Shown here one piece after another: positions 43,880-52,989 of a stretch of 64,000 nucleotides of DNA. The stretch's first letter is position 1. The number at the start of each line of letters is the position of its first letter. Origin of the DNA: JBBSAT01 sp044223665 (GTDB taxonomy: Bacteria; Myxococcota_A; Polyangia; Polyangiales; Sandaracinaceae); assembly GCA_044223665.1 (NCBI GenBank), contig JBGALT010000026.1, positions 1 through 64,000 on the forward strand, given 5' to 3'. The notes beneath the pieces were generated by a model that was not told the origin of the DNA, did no database searches, and was given only the letters and a program-made list of their open reading frames with translations. Made by a program: the position numbers and the translations under genes.

Positions 43880-44887
43880 ATGGCTCGCCGCGCGACCGCG
43901 ACCGTGCTCGTGCTCTCGCTGCTCTGGCCGCTCTGCGCGCACGCACAAGAGGGCTCGCCCGCCGTGGGCCGCACGGCCTCGCTCGGCTGGGCTCGCCTGC
44001 CGGGTGCAGAGGCGTGCCCCGGCACGCAGGCGATCGCGCGGGCCACCGAGGATCTGCTCGGCCGCCCGGCGTTCGTGTCCCCGGCCGACGCCGCGCTCGC
44101 CATCGAGGGCCGCGTCGAGCCGCGCGAGGGCGGCTTCCGAGCGACGCTCGCGGTGAGCGATGCGTCCGGCGCATCGATCGGCACGCGCGTCGTCGATGCG
44201 GACGGCGGATGCGACGCGCTCCTCGGACCGCTCTCGATCGCGCTCGCGGTCCTCGTCGATCCCGATGCCGAGCCGAGCGCGGCCCCCGAAGCCGACCCGG
44301 AGCCGGAGCGAGAGCAGGAGCCACGGGTCGTCACGCAGGTCGTGACCGAGCGTGTCGAGGTGCCGGGGCCGCGCTGGCGCCTCGAGATCGACCTCGGCGC
44401 CGTGCTCGCGCTCGGTGCGACTCCGTTCGTGAGCGGCGGCGGCGAGCTCTACGTGCTGCTGACGCCGCCGGGCTTCGTGCCGATCGGCCTGCACGGCTGG
44501 ATCGTGCCGTTCTCTCGCGCCGAGCGTCCGATGGGCGCCTACGTCGACCAGCTGACGTCGTGGGCCGGGCTCTCGATCTGTCCGATCGCCGGGCACGACG
44601 AGACGTTCTCGCTCGCCGCGTGCGCCGGGCTCGACGTCGGCGGCGTGTTCGTGCTGGGGCAGGCGCAGATCACGCCGACCGAGCGCGAGCGCATCACCGG
44701 CGGGCTCGACGTGTCGGTGCGCGGCCGAGTGCGCCTCGTCGGACCGCTCTGGGCCGTGCTCTCGCTCGCGCTGCTGGTGCCCTTCCGCCAGGAAGGCTTC
44801 TTCGGTGCCGATGGCACGCGCTACTACGGCCCGGAGCCCGTCGCGCTCGTCGTCACGCTCGGTCCGTCCTTCGCCTTCGAGCCTTGA
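43880..44887 (+). CDS. Exported protein, possible outer-membrane component
   Basis: This 335-residue protein has a clear signal peptide (AHAQ at about 22-24). The mature N-terminal half has two or three cysteines and a glycine/aspartate-rich domain, followed by an acidic Pro-rich linker near 130-150. The last 180 residues alternate hydrophobic and polar residues and end in aromatic FAFEP, as small outer-membrane barrels do. It starts 61 bp from the divergent GMC operon. No family recognised. Confidence 0.7.
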   Translation: MARRATATVLVLSLLWPLCAHAQEGSPAVGRTASLGWARLPGAEACPGTQAIARATEDLLGRPAFVSPADAALAIEGRVEPREGGFRATLAVSDASGASIGTRVVDADGGCDALLGPLSIALAVLVDPDAEPSAAPEADPEPEREQEPRVVTQVVTERVEVPGPRWRLEIDLGAVLALGATPFVSGGGELYVLLTPPGFVPIGLHGWIVPFSRAERPMGAYVDQLTSWAGLSICPIAGHDETFSLAACAGLDVGGVFVLGQAQITPTERERITGGLDVSVRGRVRLVGPLWAVLSLALLVPFRQEGFFGADGTRYYGPEPVALVVTLGPSFAFEP

Positions 44888-44974
44888 GCCGGCCGCGCCC
44901 GCGAGCGGGTCGGGCGTGGACCGCCGAGGCGTTTGGCCTCGACGGACGGGCCAGCGCTACGCGATTCTCGGGCG

Positions 44975-46672
44975 ATGTCGCCCGCGGTTCTGGTCGCGCT
45001 CTCGGAATCGATCCGCACGGCCTCGAGCTTCGACGACGCAGCGCGTGCGCTCCTCTCTTTCGGGCGAGGCGCGATCGAGGAGAGCCTCGGGCGCCCACTC
45101 GCGCGCGGGCTCGTGCACGTGCGCTCGAGCGCGACCGGCTACCGCGCGCTCTTCCGCGACGAGTGGCGAACGGGAGGGCGGGCGGCGTCGATCGCGCCGT
45201 CGGCGACCGTCTTCGAGCTGCTCGAGCGCGAGAAGGGTGGCGTCGCCCTCGACCTGCGCGCCGTGCGCGGCGTCCGGATCGCCGACGGCGCGTCGCTCGA
45301 CGTGGCGCGCTTCGTGCCCGCATTCGATGCGGGAAGCAGCGTGCACCAGATCCTCTCGCGCAACGTGACGCACGTCGTCGCGCAGCCCTTGCCCGGCTCG
45401 CGCGGCGAGATGCTCGGCATGGTCTGCTTCGAAGCGGAGTGGCCCGGCGAGGTCGGCCAGGCGATGGCCGTCGCGCCGCTGCGCGACGTGCTGGCGCTCG
45501 GCTGCCAGATCGCGGCTCCACGCCTGGTCGCGCTCGCGGAGGCCGCGCCGCCGATCGCTCGCGAGCCGTCCGCCGACGCGCTGCTCCCCGTCGTCGGCAG
45601 CCGGATGCGGAGCCTGGTCGAGATGCTGCGGCTCTTCGCCGAGCAGGACGAGACGCTGCTGCTCTCCGGCCCGACCGGCGCCGGCAAGAGCCGCCTGGCC
45701 GCCTGGTGCCACGCGCGCTCGCCGCGCGCGGCGCGCCCCTTCGAGACCGCCAACCTCCTGGCCCTGCCCGAGAGCCTCCAGATGGGGGAGCTCTTCGGGT
45801 GGCGGCGCGGGGCCTTCACCGGCGCCACCAGCGATCACGCCGGGCTCGTCTCGAGCGCCGATCGCGGCACGCTCTTCCTCGACGAGATCGACAAGCTCTC
45901 GCTCGCCGCGCAGGCGGGCCTCTTGCGCTTCCTCGAGACGCGCCGCTTCCTGCCGCTCGGCTCCTCCAAGGAAGAGCCGGCCGACGTGCGGATCGTGGTG
46001 GGAACCAACGCCGATCTGCGCGCGCTCGTGCGGAGCGGCGCCTTCCGCGAGGATCTCTACTATCGCATCCACGTGCTGCCGGTGCGGGTGCCCTCGCTCG
46101 ACGAGCGACGCGACGAGATCGGCGCCTGGGCGCAGCACTTCCTCGCGCGGAGGCACGCCTCGAGCGGCGCCGGCGGAGCGGCGCACATCGAGCCGGCGGG
46201 GCTCGTCGCGCTGGGCGAGCGCCACTGGCCCGGCAACCTCCGGCAGCTCGACAACGTCGTGCGGCGTGCGTACGCGCTGGCGTGCGCGACGCCGGGCGCT
46301 CCGCTCGTGACGGCCGCTCACGTGACCCGTGCGCTCTCGGTCGAGGGCGACGGCGAGGAGGCCTCCGCCTCGCCGCCGACGAGCACGGTGGAGACGCTCG
46401 CCGACCTCGCCGAGCACATCGTGGACGACGCGCTCGCGGCGCGGCGGCTGGGGCTCGAGCTCGGCACGAGCGACCTCGACGTGCTGCGCGGCGCGGTGCT
46501 GCGGGCCGCCGCCGAGCGGCTCGGGTCGGTGAAGGACGCCTACCTGCTCTTCGGCGCGAGCTCGCTCGTCGAGACGCGCAACCACGCGAAGTCACATCGT
46601 CGCGAGCTCGCCGCCCTCGAGGAGACGGTCGCCAAGCTCGAGGCGATCGCCGCGCGCCGCCGGCACGAGTAG
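44975..46672 (+). CDS. Sigma-54-interacting AAA+ protein, atypical C-terminus
   Basis: This 565-residue protein has a GAF-like N-terminal sensor (about 1-190) and a sigma-54 activator AAA+ domain. Walker A is GPTGAGKSR near 234-242, the sigma-54 contact loop GAFTGA is near 283, Walker B is LFLDEID near 303, and the sensor/arginine-finger region follows (HWPGNLRQLDN near 418). The usual Fis-type helix-turn-helix is not evident; the C-terminus is helical and charged. It may bind DNA through an unusual domain or act without it. It begins 87 bp after the exported protein gene. Confidence 0.85.
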   Translation: MSPAVLVALSESIRTASSFDDAARALLSFGRGAIEESLGRPLARGLVHVRSSATGYRALFRDEWRTGGRAASIAPSATVFELLEREKGGVALDLRAVRGVRIADGASLDVARFVPAFDAGSSVHQILSRNVTHVVAQPLPGSRGEMLGMVCFEAEWPGEVGQAMAVAPLRDVLALGCQIAAPRLVALAEAAPPIAREPSADALLPVVGSRMRSLVEMLRLFAEQDETLLLSGPTGAGKSRLAAWCHARSPRAARPFETANLLALPESLQMGELFGWRRGAFTGATSDHAGLVSSADRGTLFLDEIDKLSLAAQAGLLRFLETRRFLPLGSSKEEPADVRIVVGTNADLRALVRSGAFREDLYYRIHVLPVRVPSLDERRDEIGAWAQHFLARRHASSGAGGAAHIEPAGLVALGERHWPGNLRQLDNVVRRAYALACATPGAPLVTAAHVTRALSVEGDGEEASASPPTSTVETLADLAEHIVDDALAARRLGLELGTSDLDVLRGAVLRAAAERLGSVKDAYLLFGASSLVETRNHAKSHRRELAALEETVAKLEAIAARRRHE

Positions 46673-46823
46673 CCCCGCACGCCCCGCACGCCCCGCGCGC
46701 CCGAGCGCGTCCAGTCCGGACGCGGCGATCGCCGCCCTGCGTCCAACGCGCACGCGGACGCCGCATGGCGCCGCGAGATCGCGCGGGAACGAGACGTGCT
46801 CGGAGCCCCGGTGGAGGTCGCAG

Positions 46824-47654
46824 TTGGCACCGCACCGCATCGCTTCCCTCGCGCTCGCCCTCGCATCGCTGGCCCTCGTGACGCCGCCGTCCGCACGGGC
46901 GCAGACCGCTGCGGAGAGCACCGCCGTCTCTCACGTCGACGAGGACGCGCGCCTGCACTTCGAGCTCGGACGACGGGCGTTCGCGCGGGCCGACTACGAG
47001 AGCGCCGCCTCCGAGTTCGAGGAGGCGACGCGCCTCTCACAGCGCCCGGAGCTGCACTACAACCTCTTCCTCGTCTATCACGAGCTCGATCGGGACGAGG
47101 ACGCGCTCCGCGAGCTCCGGCTCTACATCCCGAGCGAGAGCGACCCGGAGGTCCGCGAGCACCTCGAGCAGCGCGCCGCGCGCATCGAGCACGCGCTCGC
47201 CGATCGCGCGGCCCCCGCCGAAGAGGCCGGTCCGCCGCCGGAGACCATCGATCTCGGAGAGACGGTGGTCGTACCGGTCGCCGATCCCCCGTCGCCGCCG
47301 CCGGCGTCGAGCGACGCGGACGTCCTCGTCGGCCTCGGCGTCGCCGGCCTCGGCGCCGCCGCGATCGCGATCGCCGTGACGGTGGGAGCCGGCGTGGCCG
47401 CGCTCGACCAGCGCCACGCGCTCGATGCGAGCTGCGCGCCGTCGTGCTCGGGAGACGAGGTCGCCTCGACGCGCTCGCTCGCCCTCGCGTCGGACGTCTC
47501 GCTCGGAGTCGGTGGCGCGCTCGCGATCGCCGGCGCGATCCTGCTCGCCGTCGGGCTCACCTCGTCGTCGGCGTCGGAGCCCGGCCCGACCCCGGTCGTC
47601 ACGCCCGTCGTCACACCGACGAGCGCAGGCCTCGTCGTCACGGGGGTGCTCTGA
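46824..47654 (+). CDS. Exported TPR protein with membrane segments
   Basis: This 276-residue protein has a signal peptide (ARAQ at about 26), two TPR-like repeats (DARLHFELGRRAFARADY near 43-60) and two C-terminal hydrophobic segments (about 168-192 and 223-245). It probably sits in the envelope. The TTG46824 start is supported by GGAGG at 46813-46817, six bases upstream. Its stop and the start of the EGF lipoprotein share one base (TGATG), so the two are translated together. It may assemble or anchor that lipoprotein. Confidence 0.82.
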   Translation: MAPHRIASLALALASLALVTPPSARAQTAAESTAVSHVDEDARLHFELGRRAFARADYESAASEFEEATRLSQRPELHYNLFLVYHELDRDEDALRELRLYIPSESDPEVREHLEQRAARIEHALADRAAPAEEAGPPPETIDLGETVVVPVADPPSPPPASSDADVLVGLGVAGLGAAAIAIAVTVGAGVAALDQRHALDASCAPSCSGDEVASTRSLALASDVSLGVGGALAIAGAILLAVGLTSSSASEPGPTPVVTPVVTPTSAGLVVTGVL

Positions 47655-50635
47655 TGCGCGCGCTCGGCGTCTGTTCGCTCGCGCTGTGTCTCGGGATCAC
47701 GAGCGGTTGCTCGCTCGTCGTCGGCGTCGACTCGATCGTCGGAGACGCCGGCCGTCGCGACGGCGCGGTCGCCGCCGACGCGGCGCCCGATGCCGCGCGC
47801 GACGCGGGAATGCGCGATGGTGCGGCCGAACTCGATGCGGGCCCGCGCATCGACGGCGCGATCGACGGTGGCGGCGCGGATGCCGGCAACCCGTGCCTGC
47901 CGAGCCCCTGCGCCCACGGCAGCTGCGACGCCTCGAGCGGCGTGGCGGTGTGCAGCTGCGAGCCGGGCTGGGACGGCCCGGCGTGCGACATCGACGTGGA
48001 CGAGTGCGCGAGCGCGCCGTGCATGAACGGAGGCAGCTGCACCGACGGCGTCGACTCGTTCACCTGCGCCTGCGCGGAGGGCTATTCGGGCCCGACGTGC
48101 GCGACGAACGTCGACGAGTGCGCGCCCCGCCCGTGTCTGAACGGCGGCAGCTGCACCGACGGCGTCGCCGCCTACGCGTGCAGCTGCCCGGCGGGCTACG
48201 ACGGAGCACGCTGCGAGATCGACGTCGACGAGTGTGCGAGCGCGCCCTGCCGCAACGGTGGCACGTGCCACGACCTCGTGAACGACTTCCTCTGCGAGTG
48301 CACCGCCGGCTTCTCCGGGCGTACGTGCTCGGCCGACGTGTGCTTGCCGAGCCCCTGCCAGCACGGTGGCAGCTGCTCGCGCACACCGACGGGCGACTTC
48401 TCGTGCGCCTGCCTGCCGGGATACGGCGGTGTGACGTGCGCGACCAACCTCGACGACTGCGCGCCGAACCCCTGCTTGCACGGAGGCAGCTGCACCGACG
48501 GAGTCGACAGCTACACGTGCGAGTGCCGCCCCGGCTACACGGGGGCCCGCTGCGAGACCGACGTCGACGACTGCGCCTCGTCGCCGTGCACGAACGGGGC
48601 GACGTGCATCGACGGCGTCGCGAGCTTCACGTGTCGCTGCGCGACCGGGTTCACCGGGATGCTCTGCGAGACCAACATCGACGACTGCAATCCGAGCCCA
48701 TGCCTCAACGGAGGCGACTGCACCGACGGCATCGCCAGCTTCACGTGCAGCTGCCCGAACGGCTTCACCGGCACGCGCTGCGAGATCAACGTCGACGACT
48801 GCGCGCCCAACCCCTGCCTCAACGGCGGAAGCTGCGCCGACGGAGTCGCCAGCTACACGTGCAGCTGTCCGAACGGGTTCGCCGGCACGCGCTGCGAGAC
48901 CAACGTCGACGACTGCGCGCCCAACCCGTGCATGCACGGCGGCAGCTGCACCGACGGCATCGCCAGCTACACGTGCAGCTGCCCGAACGGCTTCACCGGC
49001 ACGCGCTGCGAGACCAACGTCGACGACTGCGCGCCCAACCCCTGCCTCAATGGCGGGAGCTGCGCCGACGGAGTCGCCAGCTACACGTGCAGCTGTCCGA
49101 CCGGCTTCACCGGCACGCGCTGCGAGACCAACGTCGACGACTGCGCGCCCAACCCGTGCTTGCACGGCGGCAGCTGCACCGACGGCGTCGCCAGCTACAC
49201 GTGTAGCTGCCCGAACGGCTTCACCGGCACGCGCTGCGAGACCAACGTCAACGACTGCGCGCCCAACCCCTGCCTCAACGGCGGCATGTGCACCGACGGC
49301 GTCGCCAGCTTCACGTGCAGCTGCCCGAGCGGGTTCACCGGCATGCGCTGCGAGACGAACATCAACGAGTGTCTGCCCAATCCGTGCCTCAACGGCGGCA
49401 GCTGCACCGACGGCGTCGCGAGCTTCACGTGCAGCTGCGTCGGCGAGTGGAGCGGCGCGCGCTGCGAGACGGATCTGATCCCGCCGGGCCCCGTGACGGG
49501 GCTCGTGGCGACGGCCGGTGCGACGCAGGTGCTCCTCACCTGGAACAACCCGACGGCGCCCGATCTCGCGGGCGTCACGGTGCGACGCAGCACGACGGGC
49601 TTCCCGGCGACGCCGACGGCAGGCACCGAGGCATGCCGCGGGCCCCTCGTCTCGTGCACCGACAGCGGGCTGACGAGCGGCACCACGTACTACTACGCGG
49701 TGTTCGCGTTCGACACGTCGACGAACTACTCGTCGAGCGTCACTGCGAGCGCGCGGCCCTACACGTCGCGCACCGTCTACACGACGAGCGCGAGCATCAC
49801 CGTGCCGTCCGGCGCGACGCAGGTCGTCGTGCGCGCCTGGGGCGCGGGCGGAGGTGGAGGCTTCCGCGCGGTCGGCGGGGGCGGCGGCTTCGCGAGCGCC
49901 ACGGCGGCGGTGACGGCGGGGGCCAGCTACCGCGTCGTCGTCGGCGGCGCGGGCCGCTACGGCGTCGCGAGTGGCGGCGGCTACAACGGCACCGACGACA
50001 TCGGGCGCGGCGGCTACGGCAACGGCGCCGACCTCTACCTCGGCGTGCTCGGCACGTACCGACCGGGCGGCGGCGGTCAGCTCTCGGGGATCTACTCGAT
50101 GCCCGCGGCGACGCCGCCGCGCGACGTCACGCGCTGGCTGGTCATCGCCGGCGGCGGTGGCGGCGGCGCCGGAAGCCAGACCCCGTCCCCCAACAGCGCC
50201 GGCGGCGGTGGCGGAGGCCCGAGCGGACAGGCGGGAAGCGGCTCGACGGCCGGTGGCGGCGGTGCCGACGGAGTCGGCGGCGCGGGTGCCCCGAGCACCG
50301 GCTACGGGCACGGCGATCCGGGCCTCGACTTCGGCGCCAGCGGGAACGGCGCCGGCTCGACCTGCGCGCCGAGCGCGGGTGGTGGCTACAACAACTGCGG
50401 AGGCGGCGGCGGTGGCGGCTACGGCGGTGGCGGCTCCGGAGCGTACACGGCAGGCGCGGTCTCGGGCGGTGGCGGCGGTGGCGGCGGCTACGCGATCACC
50501 GGCGGAACGCGGATCGGCAGCACCAGCCAGAGCGCGGCGTCGTCGACCGATCCCGACTACCTCGGGGGCTACGCGCGCGGCGGGGCGCAGGGCGCGGACG
50601 GCTCGGGCGGATTGGTCGTCGTCTACTTCTACTGA
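47654..50635 (+). CDS. Surface lipoprotein with 14 EGF repeats, FN3 and glycine-rich domain
   Basis: This 993-residue lipoprotein has a lipobox (TSGC at about residue 19) and an Asp/Ala linker. Fourteen EGF-like repeats of 36-38 residues cover about 79-610, most with six cysteines. Repeats 2-4 and 6-13 begin with a calcium-binding pattern such as VDEC or VDDC. A fibronectin type III domain covers about 612-707 (PGPVTGLVATAGATQVLLTWNN). The rest is a glycine-rich domain like the ALK/LTK type, with runs of up to seven glycines. It is probably exposed at the cell surface, in adhesion or matrix. Mature cysteines should be oxidised. Confidence 0.92.
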   Translation: MRALGVCSLALCLGITSGCSLVVGVDSIVGDAGRRDGAVAADAAPDAARDAGMRDGAAELDAGPRIDGAIDGGGADAGNPCLPSPCAHGSCDASSGVAVCSCEPGWDGPACDIDVDECASAPCMNGGSCTDGVDSFTCACAEGYSGPTCATNVDECAPRPCLNGGSCTDGVAAYACSCPAGYDGARCEIDVDECASAPCRNGGTCHDLVNDFLCECTAGFSGRTCSADVCLPSPCQHGGSCSRTPTGDFSCACLPGYGGVTCATNLDDCAPNPCLHGGSCTDGVDSYTCECRPGYTGARCETDVDDCASSPCTNGATCIDGVASFTCRCATGFTGMLCETNIDDCNPSPCLNGGDCTDGIASFTCSCPNGFTGTRCEINVDDCAPNPCLNGGSCADGVASYTCSCPNGFAGTRCETNVDDCAPNPCMHGGSCTDGIASYTCSCPNGFTGTRCETNVDDCAPNPCLNGGSCADGVASYTCSCPTGFTGTRCETNVDDCAPNPCLHGGSCTDGVASYTCSCPNGFTGTRCETNVNDCAPNPCLNGGMCTDGVASFTCSCPSGFTGMRCETNINECLPNPCLNGGSCTDGVASFTCSCVGEWSGARCETDLIPPGPVTGLVATAGATQVLLTWNNPTAPDLAGVTVRRSTTGFPATPTAGTEACRGPLVSCTDSGLTSGTTYYYAVFAFDTSTNYSSSVTASARPYTSRTVYTTSASITVPSGATQVVVRAWGAGGGGGFRAVGGGGGFASATAAVTAGASYRVVVGGAGRYGVASGGGYNGTDDIGRGGYGNGADLYLGVLGTYRPGGGGQLSGIYSMPAATPPRDVTRWLVIAGGGGGGAGSQTPSPNSAGGGGGGPSGQAGSGSTAGGGGADGVGGAGAPSTGYGHGDPGLDFGASGNGAGSTCAPSAGGGYNNCGGGGGGGYGGGGSGAYTAGAVSGGGGGGGGYAITGGTRIGSTSQSAASSTDPDYLGGYARGGAQGADGSGGLVVVYFY
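48440..49360. repeat. 114-bp DNA repeats encoding EGF modules 6-13
   Basis: The 38-residue EGF modules are matched by 114-bp DNA units, and several neighbours (modules 9 to 13) are nearly identical at the nucleotide level, for example the CTGCGCGCCCAACCC blocks. This implies recent duplication or gene conversion and makes repeat number prone to change or misassembly. Confidence 0.75.
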
Positions 50636-50650
50636 TCGCGTGCTCGATCA
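50633..50650 (+). terminator. Possible hairpin after the EGF gene
   Basis: TGATCG-CGTGCT-CGATCA forms a 6-bp stem that includes the stop codon. It may terminate transcription between the convergent EGF and kinase genes, but the stem is short and no T-tract follows. Confidence 0.3.
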
Positions 50651-50791
50651 CGACGCCCGCTCGGAGGCCGCGTGGAGCGCCGTGGTCAGCGTCGCATCAC
50701 GACGCGGACCTGCAGCCAGCCGTCGTTCGTCGGAAAGCGTCGGTAGCTCTCGATGAGGACGTAGCGCGGGTCGGCCAGGATGCCGTCTCGC

Positions 50792-52345
50792 TCAGCGAGG
50801 GTCGAGCACGACGTGGTAGCGCGCGATGCCCGGGCGCGCGCCGGGCGTGAAGCGGACCGAGGCGATCGCACGCCGGACGCAGCTCTGCGTGGAGCCCGGT
50901 GTCCGATCCGACCCCGAGGGCTGGACGGCTCCGAGCGGCGTCAGCGTGAACTGGAGCGTCTCGTCGAAGCCCACGGCTCCGCGGCAGGCGGCGATCGCGG
51001 GGCGTGCGCGCTCGGCGACGTCGGCCGCGATCGCCGGGTCGACGTCGCCGAGCGTCGTCGTCGTGATCGAGACGGCCGCGAGGTCGCGCGGCGAGACCGC
51101 CGAGGCGGGCGGAGGCGGCGCGATCGCGGGGGCGGGAGGCGAGACCGCGGTGACCGGCGGGATCGGAGTCGGCAGGGCGGGCGCGATCGCGGGCACGAGC
51201 GGGGAGGCCGGTGGCGTGGGTGCTGCGGTGGCGGGCACGGTCGGCGCCGACGCATCCCCGCCGAGCCACGCATCCAGCTCGCTCCGTGCGAGCCAGACAC
51301 CGACGAGCGTGAGCGCGAGCATCACGAACAAGCCCATCACCACGATCCCGGCGACGCCCGCCACGACGGGCACGACGCGCGAGGGCTTCGCGGGCACTGC
51401 GCTCGAGGCGGACGCAGCGGGCACGCTCGCGCTCGCCGGACGGAAGCTCGGCACCGCGCTCGCCCCCAGCGACACGCCCGGCGCGCTGGCGGCGCCCTCG
51501 ACGCGTGCGAGCGCCGCGTCCATCTCCGCTGCGCTCTGCCAGCGCGCATCCGGCTCGAGCGCCAGCGCCTTGTCCACGATCTGGGTCACGGCGCGCGGCA
51601 CGTCGGGCGCAATCTCGTGCAGCGGCCTCGGCGGCGCATCGAGCTTCTGGGCGATGAGCTGCTCGAGCGTGCGCGCCTCGCACGCCATCCGCCCCGAGAG
51701 CATCTCGTAGAGCACCGATCCGAGCGCGTGCAGGTCGGCGCGCGCGTCGACCGACTTCGATCCGCGGAACTGCTCGGGCGCCATGTACTGCGGCGTGCCG
51801 AGCATCGTGCCGGTGCGCGTCAGCTCGTCGGCCGGCGACTCCACGCGCACCTTGCTGATGCCGAAGTCGAGGATCTTGGCGATCTCGTTGCCCTGCGCGT
51901 CCTTGGCGAGGAAGACGTTCCCCGGCTTGAGGTCGCGGTGCACGATCCCCTGGGCGTGCGCGGCCGCGAGGCCGGCGCAGAGCTCGCGCGCGATCCGGAT
52001 CACCCGGTGCGTGGGCAGGCGCGCGCCGCGTGCCAGCCGCGCTGCGAGGTCCTCGCCCTCCAGCAGCTCCATCGCGATGAACGCGTTCCCGTCACGCGTC
52101 TGGTCGGCATCGAGCACCTGGACGACGTTCGGGCTGCCGAGCTGCGCGACCGCCCGCGCCTCGCGCAGAAAGCGCTCCATCACCGACGCGTTCGACGCGC
52201 GGTCGCGGTGGAGCACCTTGAGCGCCACCGGCCGGCCGAGGACGGCGTGGCGCGCGCGGTAGACCGCGCCGAACGCGCCGCGGCCGAGCTCGCGCTCGAC
52301 GACGTAGCGATCGATGGTGGGCAGGGCTTCCACGGCGCGCAGCAT
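50792..52345 (-). CDS. Membrane Ser/Thr protein kinase with AgmX-like C-terminus
   Basis: This 517-residue kinase has all key motifs: GRGAFGAVYRA loop, VALK, HRDLKPGN near 144, DFGISK near 165 and MAPEQ near 193. A Ser/Ala-rich juxtamembrane region follows, then one membrane segment (about 330-360), a Pro-rich stretch and a C-terminal domain resembling AgmX/PglI-type ends (FDETLQFTLTPLGAVQPS). It is a Hanks-type kinase with an external sensor domain. A coherent frame of about 38 codons follows its stop in another frame (50697-50791), see findings. ATG52345 is 44 bp from the divergent yaeQ gene. Confidence 0.92.
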   Translation of the reverse strand: MLRAVEALPTIDRYVVERELGRGAFGAVYRARHAVLGRPVALKVLHRDRASNASVMERFLREARAVAQLGSPNVVQVLDADQTRDGNAFIAMELLEGEDLAARLARGARLPTHRVIRIARELCAGLAAAHAQGIVHRDLKPGNVFLAKDAQGNEIAKILDFGISKVRVESPADELTRTGTMLGTPQYMAPEQFRGSKSVDARADLHALGSVLYEMLSGRMACEARTLEQLIAQKLDAPPRPLHEIAPDVPRAVTQIVDKALALEPDARWQSAAEMDAALARVEGAASAPGVSLGASAVPSFRPASASVPAASASSAVPAKPSRVVPVVAGVAGIVVMGLFVMLALTLVGVWLARSELDAWLGGDASAPTVPATAAPTPPASPLVPAIAPALPTPIPPVTAVSPPAPAIAPPPPASAVSPRDLAAVSITTTTLGDVDPAIAADVAERARPAIAACRGAVGFDETLQFTLTPLGAVQPSGSDRTPGSTQSCVRRAIASVRFTPGARPGIARYHVVLDPR

Positions 52346-52389
52346 AGCGGACGAGCACGCACGTCCGCGCTCGCGTACGCTCGGGCGCG

Positions 52390-52932
52390 ATGGCGCTCAC
52401 GGCGACGATGCGGAAGTTCGAGATCGCGCTCTCCGACGTCGACCGCGGCGTCTACGAGACGCTGGAGCTGCGCGTGGCGCAGCATCCCTCGGAGACCGAT
52501 CGCTACCTCGTCACCCGCGTGCTCGCGCGGGCCCTGGAGCACGGCGACGGAGTCGACTTCACCAAGGGCCTCGCGGCGGCCGACGAGCCCGCGCTCTGGC
52601 GGCGGGACCTGCGCGGGGATCTGCTCGGCTGGATCGAGATCGGTAGCCCCACCCCGGAGCGCCTGCATCGCGCGCTGAAGGCCTGCGAGCACGTCGCCGT
52701 GTACGGCACGCAGCGGATGGCGGAGCTGGCGAGGGCGGTGGCGAGCTTCGGCGCACACCGCGCGAGCGAGCTCGCCATCTTCGCGCTCGATCCGGCGCTC
52801 GTGGACTCCGTCGCGGCCACGCTCGACCGCAACAACCGCTGGGAGCTCTCCGTCTCGGGCGGCACGATCTACCTCACGATCGCCGGCAAGCCGTTCGAGA
52901 TCCCCGTCGAGCGCGTCCCGGTTCCGACCTGA
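52390..52932 (+). CDS. yaeQ: YaeQ family protein
   Basis: This 180-residue protein matches the YaeQ family along its length. Conserved segments are MRKFEIALSDVDRGVYETLELRVAQHPSE at the N-terminus (split over residues 7-35), WIEIGSPTPERLHRALK near 82-98 and the C-terminal ISVSGGTIYL-like stretch. The family has a PD-(D/E)XK nuclease-like fold, but its cellular role is not settled. The start ATG52390 gives full family length. Confidence 0.93.
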   Translation: MALTATMRKFEIALSDVDRGVYETLELRVAQHPSETDRYLVTRVLARALEHGDGVDFTKGLAAADEPALWRRDLRGDLLGWIEIGSPTPERLHRALKACEHVAVYGTQRMAELARAVASFGAHRASELAIFALDPALVDSVAATLDRNNRWELSVSGGTIYLTIAGKPFEIPVERVPVPT

Positions 52933-52989
52933 TCGCCCACCGAGTCCGGCGAGGGTGACATTCGGCGCGCGTCGGCGGACGATGGGCCG

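Noticed and set aside
46800..46850. TGGCAC sequence near the TPR gene as a sigma-54 promoter
   Set aside because: It overlaps the start codon and lacks a correctly spaced TTGC element, so it cannot serve that gene.
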